Of a stretch of DNA of 19,550 nt, positions 1 through 8,033 are shown one piece after another (the first letter of the stretch is position 1; every line of letters begins with the position of its first letter). Source of the stretch: Pilatotrama ljubarskyi (Eukaryota; Basidiomycota; Agaricomycetes; Polyporales; Polyporaceae); contig MU277765.1 of the NCBI GenBank assembly GCA_022385805.1, positions 27,640-47,189 on the forward strand. The letters are read 5' to 3'. Below the pieces are notes generated by a model. It ran no database searches. It saw only the letters and a program-made list of their open reading frames with translations, and was not told the origin of the DNA. A program made the translations under genes and the position numbers.

Positions 1-2352
1 CACGCTGGACTTAGCCACGGTTTCTGGCAACTCGCCGTTGAGGCTGCCGTCCATATCTACAATCGTCAGCCTATGCGACATCTGAAATGGCGTTGCCCTA
101 TCACGGCATGGGATGGGACCGTACCAGACGTGTCCTATTTCTGTGTCTTTGGCTGCAAAGCCTACGTCCACGTGCAGAAGTCCAAGCGCGAAGGCAAGCT
201 CGACAAGAAGGCAGTCGAGATGGTCTTCGTGGGGTATGAGCTGGGCACTAAGGGGTATAAATTCTGGAACCCGGCCACCCGCTCTATCGTCATATCTCGC
301 GATGTGATATTTGACGAAGAGTCTTTCCCTGCACGCTCTCTACCCGGCAATCGTCCTGTTACCCCAGACGATAGTCCGTTCCCAGAGTACGATGATCAGT
401 CTGACAACGTCTCCAATCCGGAGTCAGACGATCACCTCCCTCTGCCTCTGCCTGATCCTCAACCTGAAGTTGTAGAGGATCGGCCTCCCTCTCCACCTCC
501 TGCTCCTCCAGCGCCGCCTATCGTTGCTGAGCCGCCTCCAGTGCAACCACAGCCTGTGCCTCCACCACCTGTTGAACTGCCTAGACCTACCCACCAGCGC
601 CGTCGTCATGAGCCAGTGGGAGGTCCTAGTGTTGCTGCAGATTGCCCGCATCGGGAGAACGTTCGACCTCCTGAACGCTACTATAAGAACAACATCTACA
701 GCGATGAATCTCCAGCACAGGTGGATGCACGTACTCGAGCTGATGGTGAACAGCTTGAAGCTGAGGCGATCACGTTCTTTCTTGCCACGTCACAATACAA
801 GACTGGGCTTCCCAACTCTCACAGGGATGCCATGAAGTCTCCTGATGCGGGGAAGTGGCGTGCTGCTGAGAAAGCAGAGTATGATTCGCTTATGGAGAAC
901 AAGACTTGGGTCCTGGTGCCGCCGCCTAAAGACCGGCACGTCGTTGCCAACCGTTGGGTATACGACATTAAGCATGATGGTCGTTATAAGGCTCGCCTTG
1001 TGGCTAAGGGATTCACCCAGGTCTGGGGAAAGGATTACCATGAGACCTTCTCGCCTGTGGCGCGGTTTGAGTCGATTCGTTACCTCCTCGCGCATGCTGC
1101 GCTTGAGGATTGGGACATCGAGTCTATGGACGTTAAGACCGCATTCCTCAACAGCGACTTAGAGGAGGAAATCTACATGGAACAACCTGAGGGATGGGTT
1201 GTACCTGGCAAGGAGAACTATGTCTGTCTTCTTAAAAAGACCATCTATGGTCTGAAGCAGGTGTCGCATCAGTGGAACGCGAAAATTCACCAATCTCTCC
1301 TTGACCTGGGATTCCAACGGACGTACTCTGATGCCGGAGTCTACGTATATCGGCGACAAGGGGGAGATTCCGTTACGATTGTCGTACTCTATGTCGACGA
1401 TCTACTACTCCTCGGCGATAACCGGCGCCATATCAAAGACACTAAGGATGCCTTGAAGAAGCAGTACAAAATGACGGACTTGGGTGCTGTAAAGCGCTTC
1501 CTTGGTCTTCGTATCACACGCGATCGGACTACTCGAACGATCGACATCGACCAGGAAGAGTACATCCAGTCTGTCCTCAAACGCTTCGACATGGCTGACT
1601 GCAAGCCGGCTCGCACTCCCCTCCCTGCTGGTGCTGAGTTCAAAGCAACGGACCAGCCCGCTTCCGATTCCTTTCGTCAGCGCTACCAGAGTTTGATCGG
1701 CAGTCTTCTCTACGCAACTCTTGGGACGTGTCCTGACATCGACTTTGCCATCACGCGGTTGTCTAAGTACAACGCCAATCCATCGGATCTGCATTGGCAT
1801 TATGCGAAGTATGTCCTATGCTACCTACAAGGGACTAAACATCTTCGCTTGCGATACCGAGGGGCGTCCAACGACGGTCTGCTGTCCTATTCGGACTCTG
1901 ACTGGGGTGAGGACCGCGACGACCGGCATTTAACTGCTGGCTTCGTCTTCTTGATGGCAGGTGGTGCTATATCATGGGCATCGAGGCGTCAGCCGACCAT
2001 TTCGCTTTCCTCGACCGAAGCGGAGTACAAGGCTGCCTCAGATACTTGTCGTCAGTTGGCGTGGCTACAGACGTTTGGCGAAGAACTCGGGGACGACATG
2101 ACCCATCCTACGCCTATGTGCTTGGACAATCAAGGGTCTATATTCTTGTCTGTCAACCCCGTTGTCGATCACCGTACGAAGCACATAGATATCCGCTACC
2201 ACTACATTCGTGAGGAAATCAAGCGAGGTAGCGTCGAGATATTCTTTGTGGCTTCTGAGGATCAACTTGCCGATGCTCTAACCAAGAACGTTCTGCTCGC
2301 TATTGTGGATCGCTTCAGGAAAGGCATTGGTTTGGTGGATCCGACAGCTTGA
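1..2352 (+). CDS. Ty1/copia retrotransposon Pol polyprotein, 5'-truncated by window edge
   Basis: Open from base 1 (frame 1) to a TGA at 2350-2352, about 783 codons, so the upstream gag, protease and integrase catalytic core lie outside the window. Order seen: end of the integrase core (bases 1-120, with the NRxP and TxWDG signatures); integrase C-terminal GKGY-like region (about 200-325, VGYELGTKGYKFW then DVIFDE); a Pro-rich acidic linker (about 360-600); reverse transcriptase (about 860-1600) with YVDD at 1390-1401 and the copia IYGLKQ motif near 1245; RNase H (about 1870-2300) with SSTEAEY and the HRTKHIDIRYH block. The order integrase-RT-RNase H defines copia rather than gypsy. There is no frameshift or stop in what is visible, which suggests a recent copy. 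The protein would reverse-transcribe the element RNA in virus-like particles and integrate the cDNA. The first ATG at 73 is internal, not a start. Confidence 0.95.
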   Translation, partial: HAGLSHGFWQLAVEAAVHIYNRQPMRHLKWRCPITAWDGTVPDVSYFCVFGCKAYVHVQKSKREGKLDKKAVEMVFVGYELGTKGYKFWNPATRSIVISRDVIFDEESFPARSLPGNRPVTPDDSPFPEYDDQSDNVSNPESDDHLPLPLPDPQPEVVEDRPPSPPPAPPAPPIVAEPPPVQPQPVPPPPVELPRPTHQRRRHEPVGGPSVAADCPHRENVRPPERYYKNNIYSDESPAQVDARTRADGEQLEAEAITFFLATSQYKTGLPNSHRDAMKSPDAGKWRAAEKAEYDSLMENKTWVLVPPPKDRHVVANRWVYDIKHDGRYKARLVAKGFTQVWGKDYHETFSPVARFESIRYLLAHAALEDWDIESMDVKTAFLNSDLEEEIYMEQPEGWVVPGKENYVCLLKKTIYGLKQVSHQWNAKIHQSLLDLGFQRTYSDAGVYVYRRQGGDSVTIVVLYVDDLLLLGDNRRHIKDTKDALKKQYKMTDLGAVKRFLGLRITRDRTTRTIDIDQEEYIQSVLKRFDMADCKPARTPLPAGAEFKATDQPASDSFRQRYQSLIGSLLYATLGTCPDIDFAITRLSKYNANPSDLHWHYAKYVLCYLQGTKHLRLRYRGASNDGLLSYSDSDWGEDRDDRHLTAGFVFLMAGGAISWASRRQPTISLSSTEAEYKAASDTCRQLAWLQTFGEELGDDMTHPTPMCLDNQGSIFLSVNPVVDHRTKHIDIRYHYIREEIKRGSVEIFFVASEDQLADALTKNVLLAIVDRFRKGIGLVDPTA

Positions 2353-2354
2353 AC

Positions 2355-2363
2355 GAGTGGGAG
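2355..2363 (+). other. Polypurine tract of the copia element
   Basis: The 9-base stretch GAGTGGGAG lies three bases after the Pol stop codon and directly before the TGTTG that opens the LTR. Position and composition fit the primer site for plus-strand DNA synthesis in LTR retrotransposons. The T at 2358 interrupts the purine run. The role is inferred from position. Confidence 0.6.
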
Positions 2364-2670
2364 TGTTGAACTTCTAGGGTTGCGTACTGGCCATACGCGG
2401 TCCGGAGGTCACACAGTGGCTGTGCTTCACAGCATGGATGTTCCTACTTACCATATATAGTTTCTTTTGTTTCTTTGTACAATACTTCTCTTCCGGACAC
2501 TTCTGGACTTCTCCAGTGCGTTCTACGCTGTTCCGGATCCCTATGGACTCGTCTAGATAGTTCTAGTCAATGGTGCGATACTTACACCATCCTCGCACCA
2601 TCGTCTTACTCATCATATGCTAAATCACATGCCCTCCTTTCTTCGCTTACTCATGCGTCCTCTGGACTTG

Positions 2671-2678
2671 TATATAAG
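2671..2678 (+). promoter_or_regulatory. TATA box in the LTR U3 region
   Basis: TATATAAG in a C/T-rich context, about 308 bases into the LTR. It is the only strong TATA box in the LTR and lies 23 bases before the first hairpin, so the hairpin probably falls at or near the 5' end of the element RNA. Confidence 0.65.
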
Positions 2679-2700
2679 GAGGACATTCTCTGCCCCTGCT

Positions 2701-2869
2701 CTTCAGTCTTTCGCTCACAGACTGAAGAGTAAGTACTACACATCTATGCCTACATATATGGTTTACTTACCAAGTACTTGTAGCTCTCTTTGTGCGGCTT
2801 ACAGGTACTTACTCTATGCAATACAGTCTTTCGCTCACAGACTGAAGACTCTCTTTGTGCGGCTTACAG
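2701..2869 (+). repeat. Duplicated hairpin and duplicated 21-mer inside the LTR
   Basis: A perfect 9-bp inverted repeat CTTCAGTCT...AGACTGAAG with a 9-nt loop occupies 2701-2727. The same loop and right arm recur at 2821-2847, where the left arm differs in its first two or three bases. A 21-mer (2784-2804 and 2849-2869, starting CTCTCTTTGTGCGG) is also present twice, identically. The order is hairpin, spacer, 21-mer, spacer, hairpin, 21-mer: a tandem duplication whose first copy carries about 56 extra bases between hairpin and 21-mer. Confidence 0.9.
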
Positions 2870-2918
2870 TCGTGCTCCTGCCTTCTAGGTTCAGAGTTCA
2901 TCAATTTGTTACGGAGGC

Positions 2919-2983
2919 TGCGAAGCTGCGAAGGCCTGCGGATCTGTGCGAAGAACTGCGAAGATGCGTGAAGATGCACGAAG
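2919..2983 (+). repeat. Degenerate TGCGAAG short tandem array
   Basis: About seven units of 8-10 bases, each starting TGC and mostly continuing GAAG (for example at 2919, 2927, 2947, 2957 and 2965), begin just outside the proposed right end of the LTR. No coding frame uses them convincingly. Confidence 0.6.
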
Positions 2984-3794
2984 GGAGCAGCTTCGGTGCT
3001 CTGCGGCCTCGTGCGCGGAGTGGGGTCGCATCACCGTGCCCAAGGTGAGCCACCCCAGTCCATCTCCAGACCGGTAATGCTCGCGAGCCTCAAGACATGG
3101 TGGGGAGTGGTACTTCAGAGGAGACACGGTTCTGTGAGAGCATGTCTATTTCATGTCTGGTGAGCAAACAACTCGGATGTGGTCCATCTAAGCTTCTTCT
3201 GAATCATCTGGTTTGGTATCATCCTCGACTTGAAAATAAGCCTCATCATACCTTCCCTAGACCACTGTGTAGTAGTACTATGGTATGCTATGCAGGTTCC
3301 CTAGCTATAGGCGCATGTAAAGTAGGACTACAATATATGGTGTATTTGTTTCTTTCCTTGTCTGCGAGCTGCGACACGATGCAAGTGTGTGGTGCAGGCT
3401 GATTATCTGGGCCCAGCAACAGGTGCAACATGCGAATATGAGCTGGCTATGAGCAAGCTACAGTATCCGAGCGCTCTGCTACTGGTCCTACTGTAGTGCT
3501 ACGTAGTACAGGGGATTCTGATGTCAATCGGGACCAAGCAATTGAGCAACCCGAGCTACGTGAGCTACATAGGAAACTGTAGTAAAGTACATTTTTCCTG
3601 ATGAAGGTAGTCTGCGAGAGCTCGTACATAGTCTCGCGCCACCTGTATATAGAGTTTCCCACGGCTTTATCCTCTTCTCCGCCACCTCGAGTGTCGGTCT
3701 TGCGCCCTTCACCACACTTCTCTACAAAACTTGGAAGACCAGCAAGCTCAGCAAACAAGGCCAAACAATGCAGCATCATCAACTCACTCACCCA

Positions 3795-3910
3795 GCCGCC
3801 AGTAAGAGCCGGTTGAGCTGAGCTAGCAGCTGAGCATCTGAATGCGTGGCCGCCAGTGAGAAGTAGTTGACATATGCTGGTGGCCGAGCATCCAGATGTG
3901 CGGCCGTCAT
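3795..3910 (+). repeat. Imperfect 54-bp tandem repeat, about 2.1 copies
   Basis: GCCGCCAGT occurs at 3795 and 3849, and a related GCCGTCAT starts at 3903, giving an exact 54-base period. Both full units also share GTTGA in the middle and GAGCATC...ATG..G near the end, with many substitutions between. It lies in non-coding DNA. Confidence 0.7.
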
Positions 3911-3989
3911 TATAGTATATATGAGATGAATATTATGAGCATTATTAATGAATGCGCGATTGCGCTAAAACTTAGCCTGGAATGTTTGA

Positions 3990-4106
3990 GCGCACTGGCG
4001 CATGTGCACCAGTGCACCCAATCGGTGCACCAGAATGGAGTACCAATGACATGTAAGAACTGGCTCACTGCAATGGCGCACTGGCGCATTTGCGCTGATG
4101 CGCCAG
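3990..4106 (+). repeat. GCGCA-rich direct repeats and hairpin
   Basis: The 14-mer GCGCACTGGCGCAT is present identically at 3990-4003 and 4076-4089. The second copy forms a perfect 9-bp hairpin: CTGGCGCAT (4081-4089), 8-nt loop, ATGCGCCAG (4098-4106). Between them lie GTGCACCAGTGCAC (from 4004) and GGTGCACCAG, also self-complementary. The surrounding DNA is AT-rich. Confidence 0.75.
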
Positions 4107-4266
4107 AGTAAAGACTGTGTGTTTGCTCTGAGGGACCATGCCCAACACAAGTGGATGCATAAATATCGGGTATATGGGTAGCTATACATGGTGACCAGGA
4201 CATGTCAGTCCATTCAACAGGTGCCAGAATCGCAGATCAGCAGCCGCAGCAAGGAAATGTCGAACC

Positions 4267-6012
4267 CTACACGAAGTCGATGATGCACACCCTCGTCCCG
4301 TCAAAAACTGTGTTGCGTCCAGCGACATCGCGAACCTTGACACCTGCATTCTCGAGCGCTGCGATGGCCCCCCTCTGCGCATCCCTTTGATAGTACGTTC
4401 AGTCAATAGGATAAGTTCAAAGTCTAGACAAGAAACATTAAAACGGCACTTACCGCAGGCACCCCTCCATGTCTGGAAAGTCGTCAATGGGTTCGCCGCA
4501 GTCCGACATCAAAATGATGCTGGCGCGCGCCTCCCCAAACAGGCCATAGTAGGCCGGGATGGGGAGCGCACTCGCCACTCGTGCGTCCCGGGGTAGCGCT
4601 AGGGTCAGGCGATCCCACTCCTTGATCACCTCACACTCTGTCCAGTCGTCGATGAACATCAAGTTGGTCTTGATGATGACAGAGGTCACGCTGACAGTGC
4701 CGCGCCACGCGGTCGCCAACTCCCCGCCATCGAGGCACTCGGTGACGCTGAGGGTCACCGCCCTGGACAAGTGGTGCCCGAGCTGCTCGATGACAGGGAA
4801 GAGGGGCGATGACACCGTAGGCCCAGTCAGTGCAGGCCTGCTTCAGTCGTAGATCACAACACGGCCATTTGGGTAACGGACGCATACCGTCCGGCAGGTC
4901 GCCAGACGCACTTCGTCCCAAACTCGCCTGAGGGCATGCACGAGCCTCGCCAGGGTGGTTGCGAGCGGTGAGGAAGGGATGGCAGGTGTAGACGGGATCG
5001 GCGGAATGCGGGGCTCAGCGGTATGCAGCACATATGCGCGATGCTATGAGACGAGCTCCAAAGTGAGCTCAGATATACATGGGAAGCGGGCGTGGACACT
5101 CACGACGTATGCACTCGCCAAGACCCGCATGGCGTCGAGCGGGGTGAACGCTAGCTGACCGGGGGTGGGGAAGCGATAGTAGGGGCCTTGAAGGAACAGC
5201 TCCGATCTGACGGCCTGGAGCAGGTACACGGAGTTGTGGCCCATCAGGACCACCACTTCGCATTTCGTTACCTTTGCTTGTGTGAAGCACTGTGCAGAAA
5301 ACACGAGGTCAGTCACACGTTTGAAAAGGGTGGGGGAGGGTGGAGGATTCGTGCTCACCTGCACAAGCATCTGCTCCACCTCGGTGAGGCTGGGGAGGTC
5401 AAGTTGTGGCATCATGTTCGCCTCGATGCGCGCTTCAAGGTCTTCGACCTTCGCAAGAATGGCGCGCTCGGTCTTGACCTCGACAAGGAGGTAGATGGTG
5501 TCGCAGGTGGCTGGGTCTCCCCATTGCGGGGCGGTTTGCAAGAATGCAGCAATGTCGAACGCAATCCCGGTGACATTGCTGCTGTACCCGCTGGTGACTT
5601 TGCGCTGCTTCCATGGCGCGTTCCTGATCTCCACCGGGTATTGGTTGTCATTGTCCGGGGGGAGACCCGAGTTCAGGGCCTTCCACAAGTCGGCAAGGTG
5701 GCTCTTGAGCTCTGACTCGGACCGATAGGCCAGCTCCTCGTCACAGATTGTGGCCCACATTGCTGCAAAGTGGGGCACAATGTCCTTTCGTGCAAGGAGC
5801 TGGTCCACCCACCCACGATGCATGCTCAAGAACGGCAGCTCGGGTGTCCGTTCCACCCTGTCGAAATACCTGTATTGATGGGTCTCTTTCTGGGAAGGTG
5901 CCTCTTGGCAGGAGGTCGTCCCTGGGAGCTCTGCGGTTCTGGCCCAGGTTTGTTGGGAGAGCCATTGGGCGAGAGTCTGTCGGGGAACCTGAGCCTGAGC
6001 GGGAGCCTGCAT
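4267..6012 (-). CDS. Nuclease-motif / protein-kinase-like fusion protein (possibly degenerate)
   Basis: Proposed exons: 6012-5359, 5289-5104, 5043-about 4888, about 4782-4454, 4384-4267 (about 480 aa if the third intron is real). The ATG at 6012 has A at -3. Introns 5290-5358, 5044-5103 and 4385-4453 have clear GT...AG ends and join in phase. The N-terminal part carries D153 then E178-V-K180, spaced like a PD-(D/E)xK nuclease core, though EVK also occurs in fungal kinase-like families. The C-terminal part reads as a kinase fold: VIIKTN (beta-3 Lys), YYGLF...ILMSDCGEPID (hinge side), then AGVKVRDVAGRN...IIDFV, a catalytic loop with His replaced by Val but Asp and Asn kept. It stops right after DF. 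A TGA at 4843-4845 sits in frame between exons 3 and 4; a 105-bp in-phase intron (4783-4887, CTGAC branch, acceptor GAGCAG) could remove it. Basidiomycetes have many FunK1-like and Crinkler-like nuclease-kinase proteins; membership is inferred. Confidence 0.62.
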
Positions 6013-6273
6013 TTTGTCTGGTAGAGAGGTGGCAGTAGGGGCGGTGGGGAGGTGGCAGTAGGTAACGACAGACGATGTTGTCGTTCTCCTCAAACAAGGC
6101 CAAACAAGGCTGCACCGGGCGCCGACGTCAACTCACTCAGCAGCACACTCTCTACGCACTCTACCGACCTTTTGTTCTCTCCCTCGCGCCCTCCTCCTCC
6201 TCCTCCGTACGCCGAGCACCTCTCTGCGACTCCCGGGCACACGCCGCTAGACGACCACGCCTCGCACGCCGCC
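6013..6273. promoter_or_regulatory. Shared divergent promoter of the kinase-like gene and VTI1
   Basis: The 261 bases between the two divergent start codons must hold both promoters. On the + strand, the segment before VTI1 is strongly C/T-rich (about 6155-6240), typical of basidiomycete promoters and 5' leaders. The 17-mer at 6091-6107 is repeated near 3752. No TATA box is evident on either strand. Confidence 0.6.
6091..6107 (+). repeat. 17-bp motif shared with 3752-3768
   Basis: CAAACAAGGCCAAACAA is identical at 6091-6107 and 3752-3768. In both places TCAACTCACTCA follows, 20 bases downstream here (6128-6139) and 10 bases downstream at the other site (3779-3790). Here it lies between the divergent starts of the kinase-like gene and VTI1, so it may be a promoter or leader element or a scar of duplicated DNA. 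Confidence 0.85.
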
Positions 6274-7321
6274 ATGGACACCTCTCCCACCGCGCTCTTC
6301 GACTCCTACGAGCAGGACTTTAAGCAGATCATCCAGAGCATCCGCGACAAGCTCGAGGGCGACGCAAAGGATGCACAGGGCGGTGCGTCTTTCCTCCGAT
6401 ACTGGTGTGATGACGGTGGGCGCTGACGCATATGTGAACTGCGGAATAGAGCAGCGCAAGGCCGCGCTGAGACGGGTCGAGATGGAGCTCGACGAGGCGG
6501 ATGAGATGGTACGTCTTACACGGAACAGGCTGCTGTTATTCTTTCTGTGTCTCTTCAGTGCTTGCGCTCGGCAACGCCCATGATATGTCCTGCGCGTAAC
6601 CACTTCCGACCGCAGCTTGCGCGTCGTATAAGCACTTCCCTCTCCGCTTGTACACGTCCCTCCACCCTCAGATGCAGCCGCACCGTAAGGAGAGATTACG
6701 CAGCTAACGCCGCCACCCCTCCAGGTCTCCCAAATGGAAATCGAGATCCAGGGCATCCCCCAGTCCCTCCGACCATCCTACCAGTCCCGCATCAAAGCCT
6801 CCAAAGCGGACCTCCAGCGGTACAAGAAGCTCTCCAAGGACCAGCACGCGCAGCTCTCCCGCTCCGAGCTCCTCGCGCGTCCCGGTATGGGCGCAGGTGC
6901 GACGAGCGACGAGCCGTACGGCGCGGCCAGCGACCGGACACGCTTACTCGCGGGCACGGCGCTCCTCGAGGACGGCTCGCGGCGGTTGCTGGAGAGCCAG
7001 CGGATAGCGCTCGAGACGGAGGAGCAGGGCGCGGACATTTTGCGGAGTCTGCGCGGACAGAGGGAGCAGATCCAGAACGCGCGGGACACGCTGCAACGCG
7101 CGGACACGTCGATAGACCGTGCGTCGGGGACGCTGAAGAAGATGATCAGGCGGTACGTTTCCTCCGTGTCTTGTTGTTGTCGCATTCATGGCGATTACTA
7201 GATGGTTCTGACGGACGCGTTGAACTGCAGGATGTACCAGCAGCGCTTCGTGACGGCGGCGATCATCGTCGTGCTCGTTTTGCTCATCCTCATCATCCTC
7301 TGGGCCAAGCTGTGGCGGTAG
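6274..7321 (+). CDS. VTI1: Vti1 family Qb-SNARE (v-SNARE)
   Basis: Exons 6274-6382, 6450-6508, 6725-7152 and 7231-7321 give 228 aa, close to the 217-230 usual for Vti1. The ATG at 6274 sits in a strong GCCGCC context. Residues 1-95 form the helical N-terminal domain (start DSYEQDFKQIIQSI, then GEQRKAALRRVEMELDEAD across the first splice). The Qb SNARE helix runs from about 140 to 198 (LLESQRIALETEEQG; LRGQREQIQNARDTLQRA, zero-layer Gln about 168). A C-terminal anchor of some 20 hydrophobic residues starts near 206 (TAAIIVVLVLLILIIL). Known role: pairs with Golgi, endosomal and vacuolar syntaxins to drive membrane fusion. The second intron (216 bp) is about three times longer than the others. 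Simple divergent promoter upstream; SYM1 follows on the same strand. Single-copy housekeeping gene in other fungi. Confidence 0.92.
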
Positions 7322-8033
7322 ACCGTCGCTCGGGGTTAGTTCTCCCTAGATGCTCGCCACACCTCGATCGTCTCTCGCTCGGGGATGTCACAGGGTGACT
7401 GGATCGTGCTGGACCAGGAAAGGATGGGCGGATATGATGGACTTGTCCGGAGTCGGTTGGGCTTGCTAGCAGTCGGTCGGACAGCTTGTTCGGTGAATGT
7501 GCTGTCTATTGTGCAGGCATGGTAAATTATGTATCTCCTCTTGTTCGTGCTGTAGTATTCCCTCAACATTCGTAGCAGTCACCGCACCTCTTGATTTCAA
7601 TGTCCTCGTTACAACACTTGCATCTGTTTGTCTGACGTCTCGCCACCGTCGCACCTTTTTCCGCCCTCCACCAATGGCCAGTGCAGGCTTCAAGCTCCCC
7701 GCCCTGAATTCGCCGACCCCATCAGCGTTGAGCCGTGCGGGGTAGGCCGTGCCGAGCGCGATGGGAGGGGTCGAGTCCGGGGAAGCGCACCGTGGTCCGG
7801 GGAAAGAGGCGCGCGCCCAATAAATCTGATTCCTCACCCGACTCAGTCGTCTCCACTCCTTCTCTCCCCACCACCACCACCTCCTCCTCTTCTGCCACAG
7901 CGGCCAGCGCATCGCTGCAGACGACGGCGACGACGATAAATACCTGAAGTCGGAGAGATTTTCTACGAGAGACGCGAGACAGTCGACCGAGACTGGACGA
8001 CCACGTGCTCTGCTAATTGCTGTGACTGCTAAA
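7322..8033. other. VTI1 3' region and SYM1 promoter
   Basis: No gene is seen in these 712 bases. The first part should contain the VTI1 3' untranslated region. From about 7800 onward it looks like the SYM1 promoter: CCAAT at 7817-7821, C/T- and CCA-rich tracts at 7855-7900, and CACGTG at 8002-8007, 26 bases before the SYM1 start codon. The long minus-strand open frame here is antisense shadow. Confidence 0.6.
8002..8007. promoter_or_regulatory. CACGTG (E-box-like) site upstream of SYM1
   Basis: The palindrome CACGTG is the binding core of bHLH factors in fungi. It lies very close to the SYM1 start codon (8034), so it may be in the 5' leader rather than the promoter. Regulatory use is inferred only from the motif. 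Confidence 0.35.

Larger units (their letters stand above)
2364..2903 (+). mobile_element. 3' long terminal repeat of the copia element
   Basis: The LTR begins TGTTGAAC (2364-2371), 11 bases after the Pol stop, and most plausibly ends GTTCATCA (2896-2903). These ends are inverted repeats matching at 7 of 8 positions and keep TG...CA, as usual for LTRs, giving a length of 540 bp. A TATATAAG box at 2671-2678 marks the U3 promoter, so transcription should start near 2700. Downstream lie two copies each of a hairpin block and a 21-bp block (separate entries). The 5' LTR is outside the window, so the right boundary and the target-site duplication (predicted to start at 2904) cannot be confirmed. 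Confidence 0.78.
2904..4266. other. Gene-poor, repeat-bearing intergenic stretch
   Basis: No convincing gene is seen on either strand; open frames are short, lack domain signatures and have no consistent splice structure. The stretch holds a degenerate TGCGAAG array (2919-2983), a promoter-like segment with TGTATATAG near 3643 followed by C/T-rich sequence (3650-3730), a 17-bp motif shared with the VTI1 promoter (3752-3768), an imperfect 54-bp tandem repeat (3795-3910) and GCGCA-rich direct and inverted repeats (3990-4106). It looks like decayed mobile-element or duplicated DNA between the copia insertion and the kinase-like gene. Confidence 0.6.

Noticed and set aside
2475..3048. Two overlapping plus-strand frames across the LTR
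   Set aside because: They translate LTR promoter, hairpin and repeat DNA and have no protein similarity that I recognise.
3447..3791. Minus-strand open frame of 114 codons
   Set aside because: No domain, no supporting splice sites, and it runs antisense through the C/T-rich promoter-like segment.
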